DNA of 64,000 nucleotides from Hippopus hippopus (lineage: Eukaryota > Mollusca > Bivalvia > Cardiida > Cardiidae): contig OX328102.1 of the NCBI GenBank assembly GCA_946811185.2, forward strand, positions 47,903,619 through 47,967,618, given 5' to 3'. A model generated the notes under the pieces. The model had not been told where the DNA came from, did no database searches, and worked only from the letters and a program-made list of their open reading frames with translations. This document shows positions 1 through 12,182 of the stretch, piece after piece (position 1 is the first letter of the stretch; each line of letters begins with the position of its first letter). Both the position numbers and the translations under genes were made by a program.

Positions 1-894
1 TTACTCTATATCAGAGTACTCACTTAAGGCGCTGGGCTTTTCATGAGAGAATCTTCAAACAAAATACTACAGTCTCAGCCCTTGCTATTGATACTTGTTG
101 CTGTTATGTCTAAAAAAAATGTTTATATAGTAGCGCAAAACAGTAAACACTATATACTCTATCAATCAAGTTTGTGCAATTTTTATGAGGGAATGTATGG
201 TGGCATATTTCTGCCGCGAGATACGAGATAGCTATCATGATAATTTAAGAGAATTATCGTGATAAAACAAAAAAATTCACGATAAAAATATCGCAATAAT
301 GCTAACTCTTATCATGATTTTTTTTGCTTTTGTGCCCACAACTGACATTCATGATACCTATAATTAGATACGGTTTCGGAATACCTTCGTATACAACCTT
401 ATGAATTCTCCTTTCCCCTGTACGGTTTCAAAGTTGTTCGTAGGAGGCATTTCGAGTCGTCTTTGTGATTTTACAGACCTCTGTCATTCGGGCATTGTCA
501 AAATTTACCAATTAAGCTACAATTGTTAATTAATGATTCGAAATTTTACTGACCGCAATCTTATTAAAGGGTGACTCCACACCAAATTTTTCATTTCAAA
601 ATCGGATAAAACGACACTAGAGTATGTTAACAAAAATATTGTTAGCGTTCTGTGATGCTTACTCCACGAGATATAGAGGTTTAAACTTTCGGATTTTCAC
701 CTGTGTGAAAGTCGTTAATAGAAAAAACCGTGACTTCCGGTAGTTTGCCGCGATCTCACAAGTGTGAGAAGATAATTATAGTCGCTATATATGAACTAAC
801 ACAGAAAATTGAGAAAACTGCATGATATTTATAAAGATATAAATCGCTATTTCACGTTTCAATCACTTGTGTACTGCAGAGTTTCAATCTCTAT

Positions 895-1380
895 AGCCCC
901 CGTCACACCAAACTAGGTCTTACAACGTCTTAACCCGTCCTGACATAATCGGAAAACGGGTTACGGTCGGGGATGAACGTATAATTTTGGCCTGATAATG
1001 GCTGAAGCCCCTATCTCACCAAACCTATTCCCAGAAATCTTAACCCGGTCAACAAAATCGAAAAACTGGCTGGGATAGGACATGTAATTTCGGTCGGTAA
1101 AATGCAAACGCACTGCAGGTTATTGCCCGACCGCACTGCGTCTCTAATAGGATCGAAGTACAGCAGTTCCGTTCGTAGTACGTCCATCTCGCTTTAAGTA
1201 CGTTGTTACTCCGTCTAATCACAGGACGGGATGGATGGCAAAAAAATTTGAGCAGGCTCAAAGTTCTGGAGCACCCTTCGTAAAAGGATACTAATACGCC
1301 CACTTCGTCTGAAGACAATTTCAGTCCGATCAGCAAAAAAATTCGGAACAGAGTGAGAACAGGTTTGGCGTGACGGGGGT
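895..1380. mobile_element. Nested small TIR element
   Basis: Inverted ends CCCCCGTCACRCCAAAC (897-913 and 1362-1379) lie inside the 3.4-kb element. The left half holds two related copies of the motif CACCAAAC...TCTTAACCCG about 110 bp apart. The flanks share ATA at most. No coding potential. Confidence 0.5.
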
Positions 1381-2622
1381 ATATCGCTCTTACATCTACA
1401 ATCATAGGAAAGAAATTTTGAATGAATTAGCTTAGTGGAGAAAGTACTTATAAAAAAGGAATAGTTATTCTTCTGGTAACGAACATGAATATTTTGAAAT
1501 TTATTTCTTGATGTTATTTCAATTGTACCACTACCTAATCAACGAGTTGTAATAGATAAATATAAAAAAAGAAATAATAAATCAAGATAATTGAATCATG
1601 TCAAAATTCTCTTCTACTAGGTCGTAGAAGGAAGAAGGAACGTTACAATGTGAAAAGGAAATCATTTAATTTCTAAGGCTGTTTCTACCAAATATAGAAC
1701 ACCGTCGATCATTTAACGGTCTTTAAGTCCTGCGCAGTCTGATCTTGATCTACACCATCAGTGTCAGCATTTTACATGTCTCCTTCTGCTTGGAAAGAAT
1801 TAAAAGCCTTGATCTGCCTTAGAAATCTTATCCTCTCTTTAACATTCACGAACACCATTAAATCCAGCACACATCCTGAATTTGCTGTTAAAGTTAAATT
1901 TTTTTTTCACTCGATCTTCATTTATTTTCCTACGTGCTTTTTTTTTTCATAATCTCAAATTTGTTTCTTTCATCAACAACAACGTTAAAAGATTGTCTGA
2001 ATTGCCTCCTGCCTTCCTGTCCTCCATATCATGCAGTAAACATTTTTGATCGTCTGCAAAATACAGGGTCAGTCCATTTCCTAAATACTGAGGCATGTAA
2101 GGCGTACAATTTAAAAGAAAATACCAACGTGGTCAAAAATTGTTTAACTGTCTTCTCCCGTGTTTCTCCCTGTAATCATATACGAGATAAGAGATGCTGA
2201 CCATGAAAATGCAGCGTAAATTAAAAATTTATAACTGCGTACAAACTTTACACAAAATTTTAGTGCACCAACCTTTTATTTTGAGAAAAGAATTGTGTGT
2301 TCCATCCATGTACAAGGACAAAGGGTTAATTGGGTGCCTCTTTTGTGATGATATCGCACCGTTGTGGTCTGAAATATTTTTTTTTACCCGGCTTGCAGCT
2401 TGAGGTTAACAAGCACTTGTCATAAACATGTCATGTACAAAGTTACTCTTCTGTTTTCACGACCATATTGAACCCTTTTTCGTAAATAATGTAAATGGAA
2501 TTTGGAATTTTACACAGGTTAAATGGGTAAGTCGAACGTCATAACTTTTGTATTTTCCTCATTCATACGATCTTAAATTAAAAAAAAAACAACGCATAAT
2601 CTGCTTGTCGAATTTCTTTTTT

Positions 2623-2626
<4 letters not shown>

Positions 2627-2668
<42 letters not shown>
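2627..2668. repeat. (TC)n microsatellite
   Basis: About 21 perfect TC units inside the 3.4-kb element. Confidence 0.97.
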
Positions 2669-2670
<2 letters not shown>

Positions 2671-3816
2671 GAAAGAGATGGATAATCAACAGTGAATTTA
2701 CCATTTATTGCTTGCCTCATTTAAATTTCTGTGGGGCCCCAAGGCTTCTGAGCGCGACTCAATGACCTTTTGCGAACAGTGTATATTAAGATCAGACTGC
2801 ACAGAACATGCAATCCGATCTTATGTACAGTGTCCAATGCGGAAACATCTATTTTTGTTTCTCCAAAAACTAGCACTATTCAAAATTTTGCAATCGGCAT
2901 GAAGGTTTATTTAACCTTTTGAGGATTAATGGTAGATCTGATATTAAGCCATGTCATTTAGTTCAGACAGACAGACAGACAGCAGACTGACAAATAAATA
3001 GTCATCTCCTGACTCGAAATAGTGCTTAAACTCGGCACCCGGCATACGATAGGGATTTTTGTGACGAAAAAAGTCGTCTCCTGACATGAGGGAGGATAAG
3101 GCTGAGAGAAAAAAAGTCAGCATCAGAGCAAATTAACAGTACACAGAAGCCGAAATAAGAGTGGCATCACATCCGGTTTATCGAACATTTCACAAACTCG
3201 CACAGGTGTGCAAACCACATCTTCGCTTAAAACTCTCTTTCTACGATAGACATTGAAATGCGGTTTTTCTATTTTAAGATAGTTTTCATTTAAGGATTCA
3301 TATATCCAAAAAAGAGATTTTGGCTGTAGTTGCCCTTTAAGTCAAAACTACCGAGTTCATCCAAATGATGAATATTCTATTTATAGATATCGAGAAACGG
3401 ATAAAACTATCACAATAATTTTATCTCGCATGTCAGCTTCGAGCACAGTGGAGAAATTTTGCGATAAAATATTAAGTTTATCGTGATATTTTTATCATGA
3501 AACTTTTCACGATCTTGATAAGATTTCCAGGAAACTTTTAATTTATCGCGATAATTTACCAAAATTATCATGATAGCTATCTCGTATCTCGTGGCAGAAA
3601 TATGCCACCATAGGAATGGGACATCATTATAAATCTCTTGAATTTCTGTTAACTGTTTTTGTATACCATTTGAATTTTGTATAAAATATACAACAATGTA
3701 TCTATTTACTGGTAACTATAATGACCCAAATTTAACCTTTTTTCGCATACAGCAACTTTTGACAATTGACTTTAATTAATCCTTAATGTGTCTTTCACAA
3801 TAATATTTGCCTTTGC

Positions 3817-3893
3817 AGTCAGTGTAGATCAAGATCAGGCTGCACAAAATGTGCAGCTTAATCTGTGATCAACACTGTCAGCTTAGCTGAAAC
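3817..3893. repeat. Short palindromic family J
   Basis: GTCAGTGTAGATCAAGATCA, centre CTGCACAAAATGTGCAG, then TGTGATCAACACTGTCAGC. Confidence 0.72.
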
Positions 3894-3951
3894 ACTGTTG
3901 ACAGAGGTAACCATGGAATTGCTATTCTTTGGCTTGTATTTCTAAGACGAT

Positions 3952-4165
3952 TGATTGATTGAATTGGAGTTCAACGCCATTTAACAGCTTAGGTCATAAT
4001 ATCACGGAGGTCAGTGCACCTACGCATGTGTTTCCTGGCTTTCTCACACCAGTACTAACACAACTTTCTTTCCAAGTCACTGACTGCTTTCTCACATGCA
4101 TCAGAGATGAGAGGCCATAAGTAACCTGAAAAGAAAGTTTGCCTCAACCGAGTAGTGAACTCACT
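3952..4165 (-). repeat. tRNA-like SINE (family G), minus copy
   Basis: Reverse copy of the family seen complete at 32812-33079. It contains the complement of the conserved tail (GGAGTTCAACGCC, CAGTGCACCTACGCATGTG, CACACCAGTACTAAC). The tRNA-like head is degenerate. Confidence 0.7.
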
Positions 4166-4269
4166 TCTGAGATGAAAATGTCTGATAGGTTTATTCGCAG
4201 CTCGACTGTTAACTCTGAGATATGTAACTCTTTACCAGGAGACAGAATTTCAGACCTCTCCATATTGAA

Positions 4270-4421
4270 ATCGTTTGAAGATGACAAATCTATCTAAAAT
4301 GATGGGATTGGTCTTTTGAAGTATGGCTTTGTAACAAGTATTTTCTCCTTTTCCCACAGTGTTTTCAAAAGCCTTCTTCCTCAGTGTTACATAAACATTG
4401 GAGTGTCTGGTATAGGGTTAA
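4270..4421 (-). mobile_element. Family A MITE, degenerate
   Basis: Right arm TTTTCTCCTTTTCCCACAGT and GCCTTCTTCCTCAGTG are clear and it ends TATAGGGTTAA. The left arm is mostly lost. Confidence 0.6.
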
Positions 4422-4587
4422 CTAAGACAGTCAGGCCCTATGTAAAGACTAAATTATCTTGAAATACACTGATCACTAGACCCTCATCTTGCGAAATAAG
4501 TGAAATGAAACTTTCAAGCCGAAAGTAAAGACAAAATTTCTGCTATTTTAGAGGTATTGTTCGGGGAAAGATATCTCCTCATTGGAC

Positions 4588-4660
4588 AGTGTAGATCCAA
4601 GACCAGACTGCAAATTCTGTGCAGTTAGATCTTGATCTACATTGTCTGCAAGAGGTCCCT
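4588..4660. repeat. Short palindromic family J
   Basis: GTGTAGATCCAAGACCAGAC mirrored by CAGTTAGATCTTGATCTAC. Best of about a dozen copies; others are near 3817, 7612, 16478, 29904, 44494, 46728, 59159 and 63543. Confidence 0.75.
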
Positions 4661-4728
4661 TAGTTGCGCTTCGCAGTCTAAGGGTTAAAATGTATACCTC
4701 AGTTGGTGATAATGTTTTGTAATTGGCT

Positions 4729-4957
4729 TTAACCCTTTACCACACAATGATGCCTTTTAACGCCCCTGAAGAAGAGGCCTTTTGAAGACATTGTGGGAAA
4801 AGGAGAAAATGCTGGTAACCAGCATTTTCTCCTTTTCCCACAAAGTTTTCTACCCTATCAAAGAAAAGTTGCGTCATTTGAGCCACTATGAAATTGTCTT
4901 CTGCAACTGCTTTCAATTTGGATAGGTCTTAAATTTTGCCGTGTGGTAAAGGGTTAA
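4729..4957 (+). mobile_element. Family A TTAA-palindrome MITE, full length
   Basis: Reference copy, 229 bp. TTAA is at both ends; left end TTAACCCTTTACCACACAA, right end GGTAAAGGGTTAA. The core palindrome (about 4794-4859) runs from GAAGACATTGTGGGAAAAGG through GCTGGTAACCAGC to the mirrored TTTTCCCACAAAGTTTTC. Left subterminal text (CGCCCCTGAAGAAGAGGCC) and right subterminal text (GCTTTCAATTTGGATAGGTC) differ, so orientation can be read; I call this arrangement plus. No coding capacity. The TTAA target and CCCTTT start are piggyBac-like. Confidence 0.92.
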
Positions 4958-5090
4958 AGCTTGAGCAAACCACCAGTCTTGGGTTCATTTCAGGTTTTGT
5001 CTGAGGTGGGCCCTTGGCCTCTTAATAAGGTTTAAGACCTCATGGTACAAGCTGACCAACATAATGACATTACAGGACAAAATTAAAGTT

Positions 5091-6258
5091 TTTTTAGCTC
5101 CACTGGCCGAAGGCCAGCGGGCTTATGTCATGGCCTGTTGTCCGTCGTCTGTCCGTCCGTCCATCCGTCCGTCCGTCCGTGCGTCCGTCCGTCCGTCCGT
5201 CCGTGCGTTAACTTTTTTTTAAAACGTCTTCTTCTCTGAAACTACCCATCCAATTTTGATGAAACTTCACAGAAATGATCCTGCCATGGTCCTCTTCAGA
5301 ATTTCTTGAAAGGATTTAATTCCTTCAAAAACTCTGGTTGCCATGGCAACAAAACTGAAAAATTTTGAAAATCTTTGAAAATCTTCTTGTCTGAAACCGT
5401 AAGGCCAAGGGCTACCAAATTTGGCATGTAGCTTTATCTAGTGGACCTCTACCTAGTTTCTTCAATTTATAGCCCTGGGGTCAAAATTGGCCCCGCCCCA
5501 GGGGTTACAAGTTATGCATGGGCTTATTCAGGGAGAACTTTAAAATTCCTCTTCTACCTAGCCATAGGGCCTAGAGCTACCAAATTTGGCATGTAGCTTT
5601 ATCTAGTGGACCTCTGCCAAAATTGTTCAAATTATAGCCCTGGGGTCAAATTAGGCCCTGCCCGGGGGTAACAAGTTTTACATGGGCTTATATAACAAGT
5701 TTTACATGGGCTTATATAGGGAGAACTTTAAAATTCTTCTTTGACCTAGCCATGGGGCCTAGGGCGACCAAATTTGGCATGTAGCTTTATCTAGTGGACC
5801 TGTACCAAGGGTGTCCAAATTATAGCCGAGGGTCAAATTTGACTTCGCTCCGGGGGGTAACATGTTTTACATGGGCGGGCTTATATAGGAAAATCTTTCG
5901 CATCTAGCTATAAGGGCTAGGGCTATCAAATTTTGCATTTAGCTTTATCTAGGGGGTCTCTATCAAGGGTGCCCAAATTGAGAAAAATTTGAAAATCTTC
6001 TTGTTTATAACATTCAAGAACTGAATTATTTGGTATGGAGCTTTATATTGTGGACCTCCACCAGGATTCAAATAATTATAGCTTTGCGATCAAAATTGGC
6101 TTTGCCCATGGATCACAACTTTCTCGTAGGATTAGATAGAAAAATGTTTGCATGTCCTCGTGTTTGAAATCAATTTGCTGAATATTGTAATGTTTGGCTT
6201 GTAGTGTTTTTACTTAATAGCCAGTGGAGCGATACAGGGCCATCATGGCCCTCTTGTT
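5091..6258 (+). mobile_element. Family C element, copy 1
   Basis: Starts TTTTTAGCTCCACTGGCCGA and ends in the palindrome GGGCCATCATGGCCC plus TCTTGTT. The 5' part has a TCCG run (5146-5209). Three to four diverged internal units follow, each with ACCAAATTTGGCATGTAGCT, near 5416, 5580, 5768 and 5926. Non-coding. Confidence 0.85.
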
Positions 6259-6259
6259 T

Positions 6260-7009
6260 TTAAAATGTCATCTGAAGACCTCTTGGATATTTTATTAGTG
6301 ATATATGTGTGACTGTTATCAAAAATTATTTTGCCTTCATCGGCCAGAACAGCTGAAAAATCAGCTGATTTTTCCTAGCAAGAATAAAATATTCAAAACT
6401 TTCCTTTCCTTTGAACTATGGTGTGATTTGTCAATGTTATGCACTGAAAAAAGTTTGCATGCAAATTAGATATTCGTACTCATTTATTGTCAACCTCAAA
6501 CTATAAATGGCCTGTGTTTCAGTCTGAAATTGATGTAGTAGTTAATTCCAATAGTGCCAGATTGCAACTTATTACGTTCTCAGAGCCCACGCTGTATTTC
6601 TTATTGGGCCAAAGGAAATAAAAACATGTTTTTGACTCGAAAACACACTCTGAAATAAATCCTGAAATCATTCCGTATTTCTACAGCCCTGAGCAAGATG
6701 ACTAATTTTGAAAACATCATGAAAAAAGGAGAAAATGCTGATAACTTCCTATGTATTCCTCTACCTTTCAAACTTCAACTTTAAGAATGTCAGTTAAATG
6801 AAACTGAATAATTTTTGTTGCAGTGTTACAGCTGCTAGGATTTTTAGTTGTCAGGAAATTTAAATATGGGTGCTTTCCTAAAAATTTTGTTGCATATGAT
6901 TTATTTTTGAGTAACAGTATGATTATTGAAAATGAAAAAAAAGAAATATTTTAAAAAACACAGACTAAATAAATTTTTGCACTCCATACTTTGATTACTC
7001 TGCAACCCA
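6260..7009. other. Unassigned sequence
   Basis: AT-rich and non-coding. A family A remnant may lie near 6692-6750 (GAAAAAAGGAGAAAATGCTG). Nothing else recognised. Confidence 0.5.
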
Positions 7010-7205
7010 GACATAGAGGCCTTTGGAAAATCTTATGGTAATAGAACATGCTTGTAACTGAGCATTTTCTCCTTTACCCAAATGTCTTCCATCCAGTATC
7101 AGAGAGATTTAATCTCATCATTAAAGCCACGTTTATTTTTTCATCTGCAAATGCCTGCAATTTGGCCTTATCTAAAATTTTGTCATCTGGAAATGTGTTC
7201 AACAG
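7010..7205 (+). mobile_element. Family A MITE, degenerate
   Basis: Keeps GAGCATTTTCTCCTTTACCC and TCATCTGCAAATGCCTGCAA then CTAAAATTTTGTCATCTGG. The left end is eroded. Confidence 0.55.
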
Positions 7206-8159
7206 GCACACTCTTGTCCTGATGATGTCATCATACAGTTTTGGTCCAAGGCACAGATTGTGCTTACTTGACTAATTTCTTGTAAGTATTGCCAGCAAGA
7301 TTGGCTTACTTTAATTGTGATAGGCACTCTCATGGTGAACATACTGATTTGAGAAGAAAGTTTCAAAGGACAAAGACTGTCACATCAATGAAATTTGAAT
7401 GTAAAAAAAAAAAAACATAAGAGATCAAAGTTAAGTAACTCAGTTTGACTAATTATCTAGTTGTGACATTAGGTTTTCCTTCTTTACCCTTCAGGTGCCA
7501 AGTATTAACGAATTCAAACTTTTCAGGCGAGAAAAAACAAAACAACTAAATAATAATTATTGTCCTGTCAATGCTGTCAGTATCAGACCAGAATGTCTTA
7601 GCTTTGTGGTCTCTATATAGATCGTTACTAGGATCAGATGGTGTATTTTGTGCAGTTTGATCTTGATCTAAACTGGCTGCAAAAGCTACTTTAGTTGTGC
7701 AAGGCACTCAGAGTTCACGTATGCTTCATAGACACCATAGCCAACTGTAATTTGAGAAAGTTCTGAATTAAAGTATACTGACAAATATTTAAAATAAGAA
7801 AATGCTCATATTGAGCATCTGTTACTTCTTTTGTCTTTATTATGCTTTTTTAACAGCAGAGAGTCATATACAGGTATTATACAACAATTATAGGTCTTGA
7901 TGAATAAAAAAACACTAAAGAATTTATTGCAGATTTTCATGATACGTATACTTTATGGCTGTTTAATGCTTTATGATTGTTTTATTTTGTTTTGTTTGAT
8001 GTTTATCTGTTGAACATAGAGACAAAAGGGGGATTCACATTATTTTTTTGTGTTTTGATGTTTAGTACAGTTTGAAGGTATTGGATTTTGTTGTTCTAAG
8101 TGCATTTGGATGAATTTCATCTAGAATGAGTCGTAAGTTATTGAGCTTTCTTGTAGCAA
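7206..8159. other. Unassigned sequence
   Basis: Contains one family J palindrome (about 7612-7685) and otherwise AT-rich sequence with no ORF or repeat I recognise. Confidence 0.5.
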
Positions 8160-8350
8160 CTACTCTTTACTAGATGACAAAATTTTAAGCTTGTCTATAT
8201 TGAATGTATTTGCAGCCGATAAATAAGATTGGGCTCAAACGATCGGATTTTTTCTTGGTGTAGAAATGTTTTGAAAAAAAATCCCACAGTGTTTTCAAAA
8301 GCCTACTTACTTTGGGTCAATAAAACACAGGATTGTACAGTAAAAGTTAA
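8160..8350 (-). mobile_element. Family A MITE, degenerate
   Basis: Keeps CTCTTTACTAGATGACAAAA, ATTTGCAGCCGATAAATAAG, CCCACAGTGTTTTCAAAAGC and TAAAAGTTAA. Most of the palindrome is deleted. Confidence 0.6.
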
Positions 8351-8646
8351 AACCTCTTAACAGATAATTACCTCCAGACAACTATTGAAAACATTGTGGT
8401 AAAAAGAGAAACCTCTTATACCACAGTGTACCTCTATGATTGTATTCACAATTGTTAGTATATGTTGATTCATGCTAGTGCTCAATAAATATTTCTCAAA
8501 AGATATTTTCAAATTTTTCTACTGCAATTTTGTTTCAGGAAAGTTTTATTTAATACAGGGTGTTTCATAATACATGTTACACTTTCAAATTAAATGCCTA
8601 AGGTATCATTTTTAAAGGTAACAACAAAATTTATACTATTTGATAA

Positions 8647-8875
8647 TTAACTCTTTACCAAACGACAAAATTTTCGACTGGTCCAAATTGAAAGCATTTG
8701 CAGACGTCAAAATAAAAGTGACTGAAAATTTGAAATTTGTATCGAAGAGGAGAGAAAACATTGTGGGAAAAGGAGAAAATGCTGATTACCAGCATTTTCT
8801 CCTTTTCGCACAATGTTTTCAAAATGCTTCTTTCTCAGGGTCGTCAAAAGTCGGCATTGTGTGGTAAAGGGTTAA
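8647..8875 (-). mobile_element. Family A MITE, full length
   Basis: 229 bp with TTAA both ends, in the opposite orientation: it starts TTAACTCTTTACCAAACGAC and ends GTGTGGTAAAGGGTTAA. The core centre is CTGATTACCAGC. Confidence 0.92.
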
Positions 8876-9013
8876 TTAAGAATACTGTGAGTTTGATGAC
8901 ATGCAAAGTATTGGTATGGCTCAAATGATGGGATTTGTCCTTATAAGGGCAGAAGACTGTGTGAAAAAAGGAGATATTAAAAGTACTTTATATGCTTCAC
9001 CTGAAAGTGATAA

Positions 9014-9328
9014 TTATACCCCCGCAAAACGAATGTTTTTGGGGGTATACTGGAATCAGCCTGTCTGTCCGTCCGTGTGTCTGTCTGTGTACAAAATACT
9101 AGTAATTTTGTGTCGCGAACTCCTCCTACAGTTTTGCTGCTATTGTATTGAAAGTTTGTTGATACATTGATCATATACTGAAGTTGTGCAAGACGCATTT
9201 TTCAATCATCTACTCCCTATGATTCCAGGGTAATCTTCCCTTGAACTTAGAAAATTTTTTGTTAAATTGCCTGTTTCTGTCAAAGCGCTGACGGGGGTAT
9301 TAAGTCACATTCAGTGACAGCTCTAGTT
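9014..9328 (+). mobile_element. Family B element, short copy
   Basis: The left end is a hairpin, ATACCCCCGCAAAACGAATG then TTTTTGGGGGTATACTGG, followed by CCTGTCTGTCCGTCC and ACAAAATACTAGT. The right end reads GACGGGGGTATTAAGTCAC and TTCAGTGACAGCTCTAGTTT. Confidence 0.8.
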
Positions 9329-9771
9329 TATTATGAAACAAGCTGTATTAGTACATGTAATAGTAAAATAAGTAGAGTTTACATTGCAGTCAATTAATGC
9401 AAAATCAAAAAGCTGTATCATTTGTTGCCCATTTGTGTTCAAAATACTGAAATTGTTGATTTAGTGCCATGTTTTTTCTGAAACATGATATCTTTTGGCA
9501 CTCAGCTGTTGTTACACTGATTTATAACATGAAAGACTATCCAGTTGTCAGCAATTTTATACATAAACCCTTGAATTGCTTCGGATATGAAATATGCCTA
9601 TTCAGCCCATTTGGAAGACCATGATATTTGTAAATTCGAGGCCTTTTTAACTTGTCACATGATTACAGTGCAGATGATGACCTCCCCAAGATCATCTCTC
9701 CATGATACAGTCAATCTTGATCTACATCTAGGGCACTAACATTGGATGCTTTCAATTGCAGTTGTCAAGAG

Positions 9772-10000
9772 TTAACCCTTTTACCAACCAATTCCCTGTT
9801 TTAAGCACAAGGAAGAAGAAAGGTTTTGAATACATTGTGGGAAAAGGAGAAAATGCTGGTAACCAGCATTTTCTCCTTTTTCCACAATGGTTTCAACCCT
9901 GTCAAAGACATTTCCCATCATTTGAGACACTATTGACTTGTTTTCTTGAATTGCTTACAGTCTTAACTAGTCTAAAATTTTGTTGTTTGGTAAAGAGTAA
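9772..10000 (+). mobile_element. Family A MITE, full length
   Basis: 229 bp from TTAACCCTTTTACCAACCAA to TTGTTTGGTAAAGAGTAA; the core GCTGGTAACCAGC is intact. Confidence 0.9.
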
Positions 10001-10372
10001 ACAGTTTGAATTGAATACCTTAGTATATTTAAAGTGTGCTTTAATTATCTTGATATTGTTTTCCTGAAATAAATTTGCAATAGCAGTCTTTGGAAGTCTT
10101 TGTAAAATAAGAAATATAAACGTGAATCAAGATTTAATGCATATATATGTATGAGAACATTGTGGCAAAAGGTCAGAACTTGCTCATAATGAGCAATTTT
10201 TCTTTTGTTTCTTATGGTTTAATTCAAAAGTAATGCAGTCTCTCTTTTGAAGATAAAAAATGTTTTCTTGGATCATACAGTGCCAGTTGATAGTTTGGCA
10301 GTTCTGTAGTTCTGAAGAGTGGTAACTGATGAAAAAGGATTTAATTCGAATTTTTGGTTTTAAAATACAAAA

Positions 10373-10601
10373 TTTTACCTTTTACCAAAAATTACTGTTT
10401 TTTAACAAGAAGGAGAGGCTTTTGAAAACATTGTTGAAAAAGGGGAAAATGATGGTATCCTGCATTTTCTACTTTTTCGAAATGTTTTCTTTCCTTTCAA
10501 GGACAAATTCCATCATGATGATGATCATTTAAGTTTTCCGCTGCAAATTTCTTCAATTTAGATCAGTCTAAAACTTTGTTGTCTGGTAAACTCGGAGTTA
10601 A
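10373..10601 (+). mobile_element. Family A MITE, diverged full length
   Basis: Keeps GGCTTTTGAAAACATTGTTG, AAAATGATGGTATCCTGCAT and TCTGGTAAACTCGGAGTTAA. The core palindrome is mismatched. Confidence 0.75.
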
Positions 10602-10611
10602 TGTTTTAGTA

Positions 10612-10720
10612 GTAATGAGAAAATGATGGTCACCATGACACTTGCTCCTATTCTGCTATGTTTTGAAAAGCTATCTTCCATAGGGTTGTTTAAAAGGAAT
10701 TGTTTAGTAAACAGTTAATT
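10612..10720 (-). mobile_element. Family A MITE fragment
   Basis: Right half only: GAGAAAATGATGGTCACCAT, CTATGTTTTGAAAAGC and GTTTAGTAAACAGTTAA. Confidence 0.5.
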
Positions 10721-11286
10721 GATTTTGCCATAGCTAGTTTGAAATAATAAAGCAGCAAAATGTTAAAACCTGATTCCACACATAGAAGGAGAGAGTCATA
10801 TAAGCCTAATTTATCATCTGATACAGGTATTTAAAATAGTGTCATTACCAATGTTCTTTTCTCATTGTTCTCTTTATTGGTGTTACATTTTGTTTGTTCA
10901 GAATCATTATTTCTTTAGCTCTGCTGGCCCAAAAATGTCATAGTCTGGTGTCAAAAGACTTTCAAAAGCTGTTTATCTGACTTTATTCAGATATTTTTTT
11001 AATTGAAACGACAGTCTTTTTCCAGATTCATTGATACTATCTTGGTGTTAGCAAAACTACAGCTGGTGTGGCCACAGCATATTAGTCCGCTGGACAGAAA
11101 TGGTTTCGCTCCCCCCCCAGGGGGAGTTTTGTGGACTATGATTTTCATATAGCCCGATGTCTTGCAAGTATTTTGAGACATGTTAGCCCTCTGAGAGTGG
11201 TAGCTTTATCTTATAACATCCAGTTACGTACACCACCTATAAAACCTATACATATGACATGAAAATCTTGTCTGACAACAACATAT

Positions 11287-12159
11287 TTATACCCCCGCAA
11301 AACGAATGTTTTCGGGGGTATACTGGAATCAGCCTGTCTTTCCGTGTGTCCGTCCGTCCGTGTGTCCGTCCGTGCGTGCGTCCGTCCATCCGTCCGTGTG
11401 TCTGTCCATCCGTCCGTCCGTCAGTCCGTGTGTCTGTCTGTGTACAAAATACCAGTGGACTGTTTACACTCTAGCATAGTCAGAGCATATATTTGTCATC
11501 TCCAGTATGATTGACTTGAAACTTGGCATTTACGTTTATTGCAATAATACGCAGTGAAGTTTGAAAGGACCATAACTCTACCTCGTACATTCTATGAGTT
11601 ATTACCCTTTGATCCTCATTTTTACCGCATTTTCTGCTCGTCTGCAATATAACTTTGTCATCTCCAGCTTGAACATCTTCAAATTTGATATGCATGACTG
11701 TTGAAAAATTACAGAGTGCAGTGCACAAGAACCATAACTCTTCCTAGCACAAATTTAGAGTTATTCCCCCTTTCACCTTCATTTTATAGCATTTCTTGCT
11801 TGTCCGGAGAAAAACTTTGTCATCTTAAGTACGAATGACATGAAATCTGGTATGCTTATTTGTTGCAATATTTGAAAGTGCTGTTCACAAGAATTGTAAC
11901 TCTACCTCATATTGTCTTTGAGTTATTTCCCTTTGAATGTCACAGCACTTAGTGCTTGTCTGGAATATAACTTTGTCATCTCAAGTCAGAAGGACCTCAA
12001 ACATGGTATTCATGTTTGTTGCAATATTAATGAGTACAGCAAGAACAATAACTGTACCTAGCAATCATTCGTGTGACTGTGTACAAAATACTACTAATTG
12101 TCTGTTTCTGTCAAAGAGCTGGCGGGGGTATTAAGTCACATTCAGTGACAAGTCTAGTT
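11287..12159 (+). mobile_element. Family B element, long copy
   Basis: Same left hairpin and right end (GCGGGGGTATTAAGTCACAT, AGTCTAGTT) as the 9014 copy. It has an extended TCCG/TCCGTG run (11341-11445) and internal repeated units with AACTTTGTCATCT and ACCATAACTCT about 155 bp apart. Confidence 0.82.
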
Positions 12160-12182
12160 GTTTTCATTATTGATGGATATTT

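Larger units (their letters stand above)
196..3612. mobile_element. 3.4-kb TIR transposon, non-coding, 6-bp TSD
   Basis: Terminal inverted repeats of about 70 bp with few mismatches start TATGGTGGCATATTTCTGCC at 196 and mirror to 3612. Both flanks carry GGAATG (190-195 and 3613-3618), a clean 6-bp target duplication. Subterminal copies of ATCGTGATAAA and TTATCATGAT recur at both ends. No transposase-sized ORF is present, so it is non-autonomous. The superfamily is unassigned; 6-bp duplications fit Dada-type elements among others. Confidence 0.85.

Noticed and set aside
1049..1405. 118-residue minus-strand open frame
   Set aside because: It overlaps the nested TIR element 895-1380, including its palindromic ends. 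No domain is recognisable.
4794..4860. Family A core as a microRNA precursor
   Set aside because: The stem is nearly perfect with practically no terminal loop and occurs in dozens of transposed copies. This fits a transposon palindrome better than a pre-miRNA.
7495..7620. Acceptor-like CCCTTCAG followed by an open frame upstream of exon 1
   Set aside because: The frame has no resemblance to the MYCBPAP N-terminus, no suitable donor at the needed phase, and AT-biased codons.
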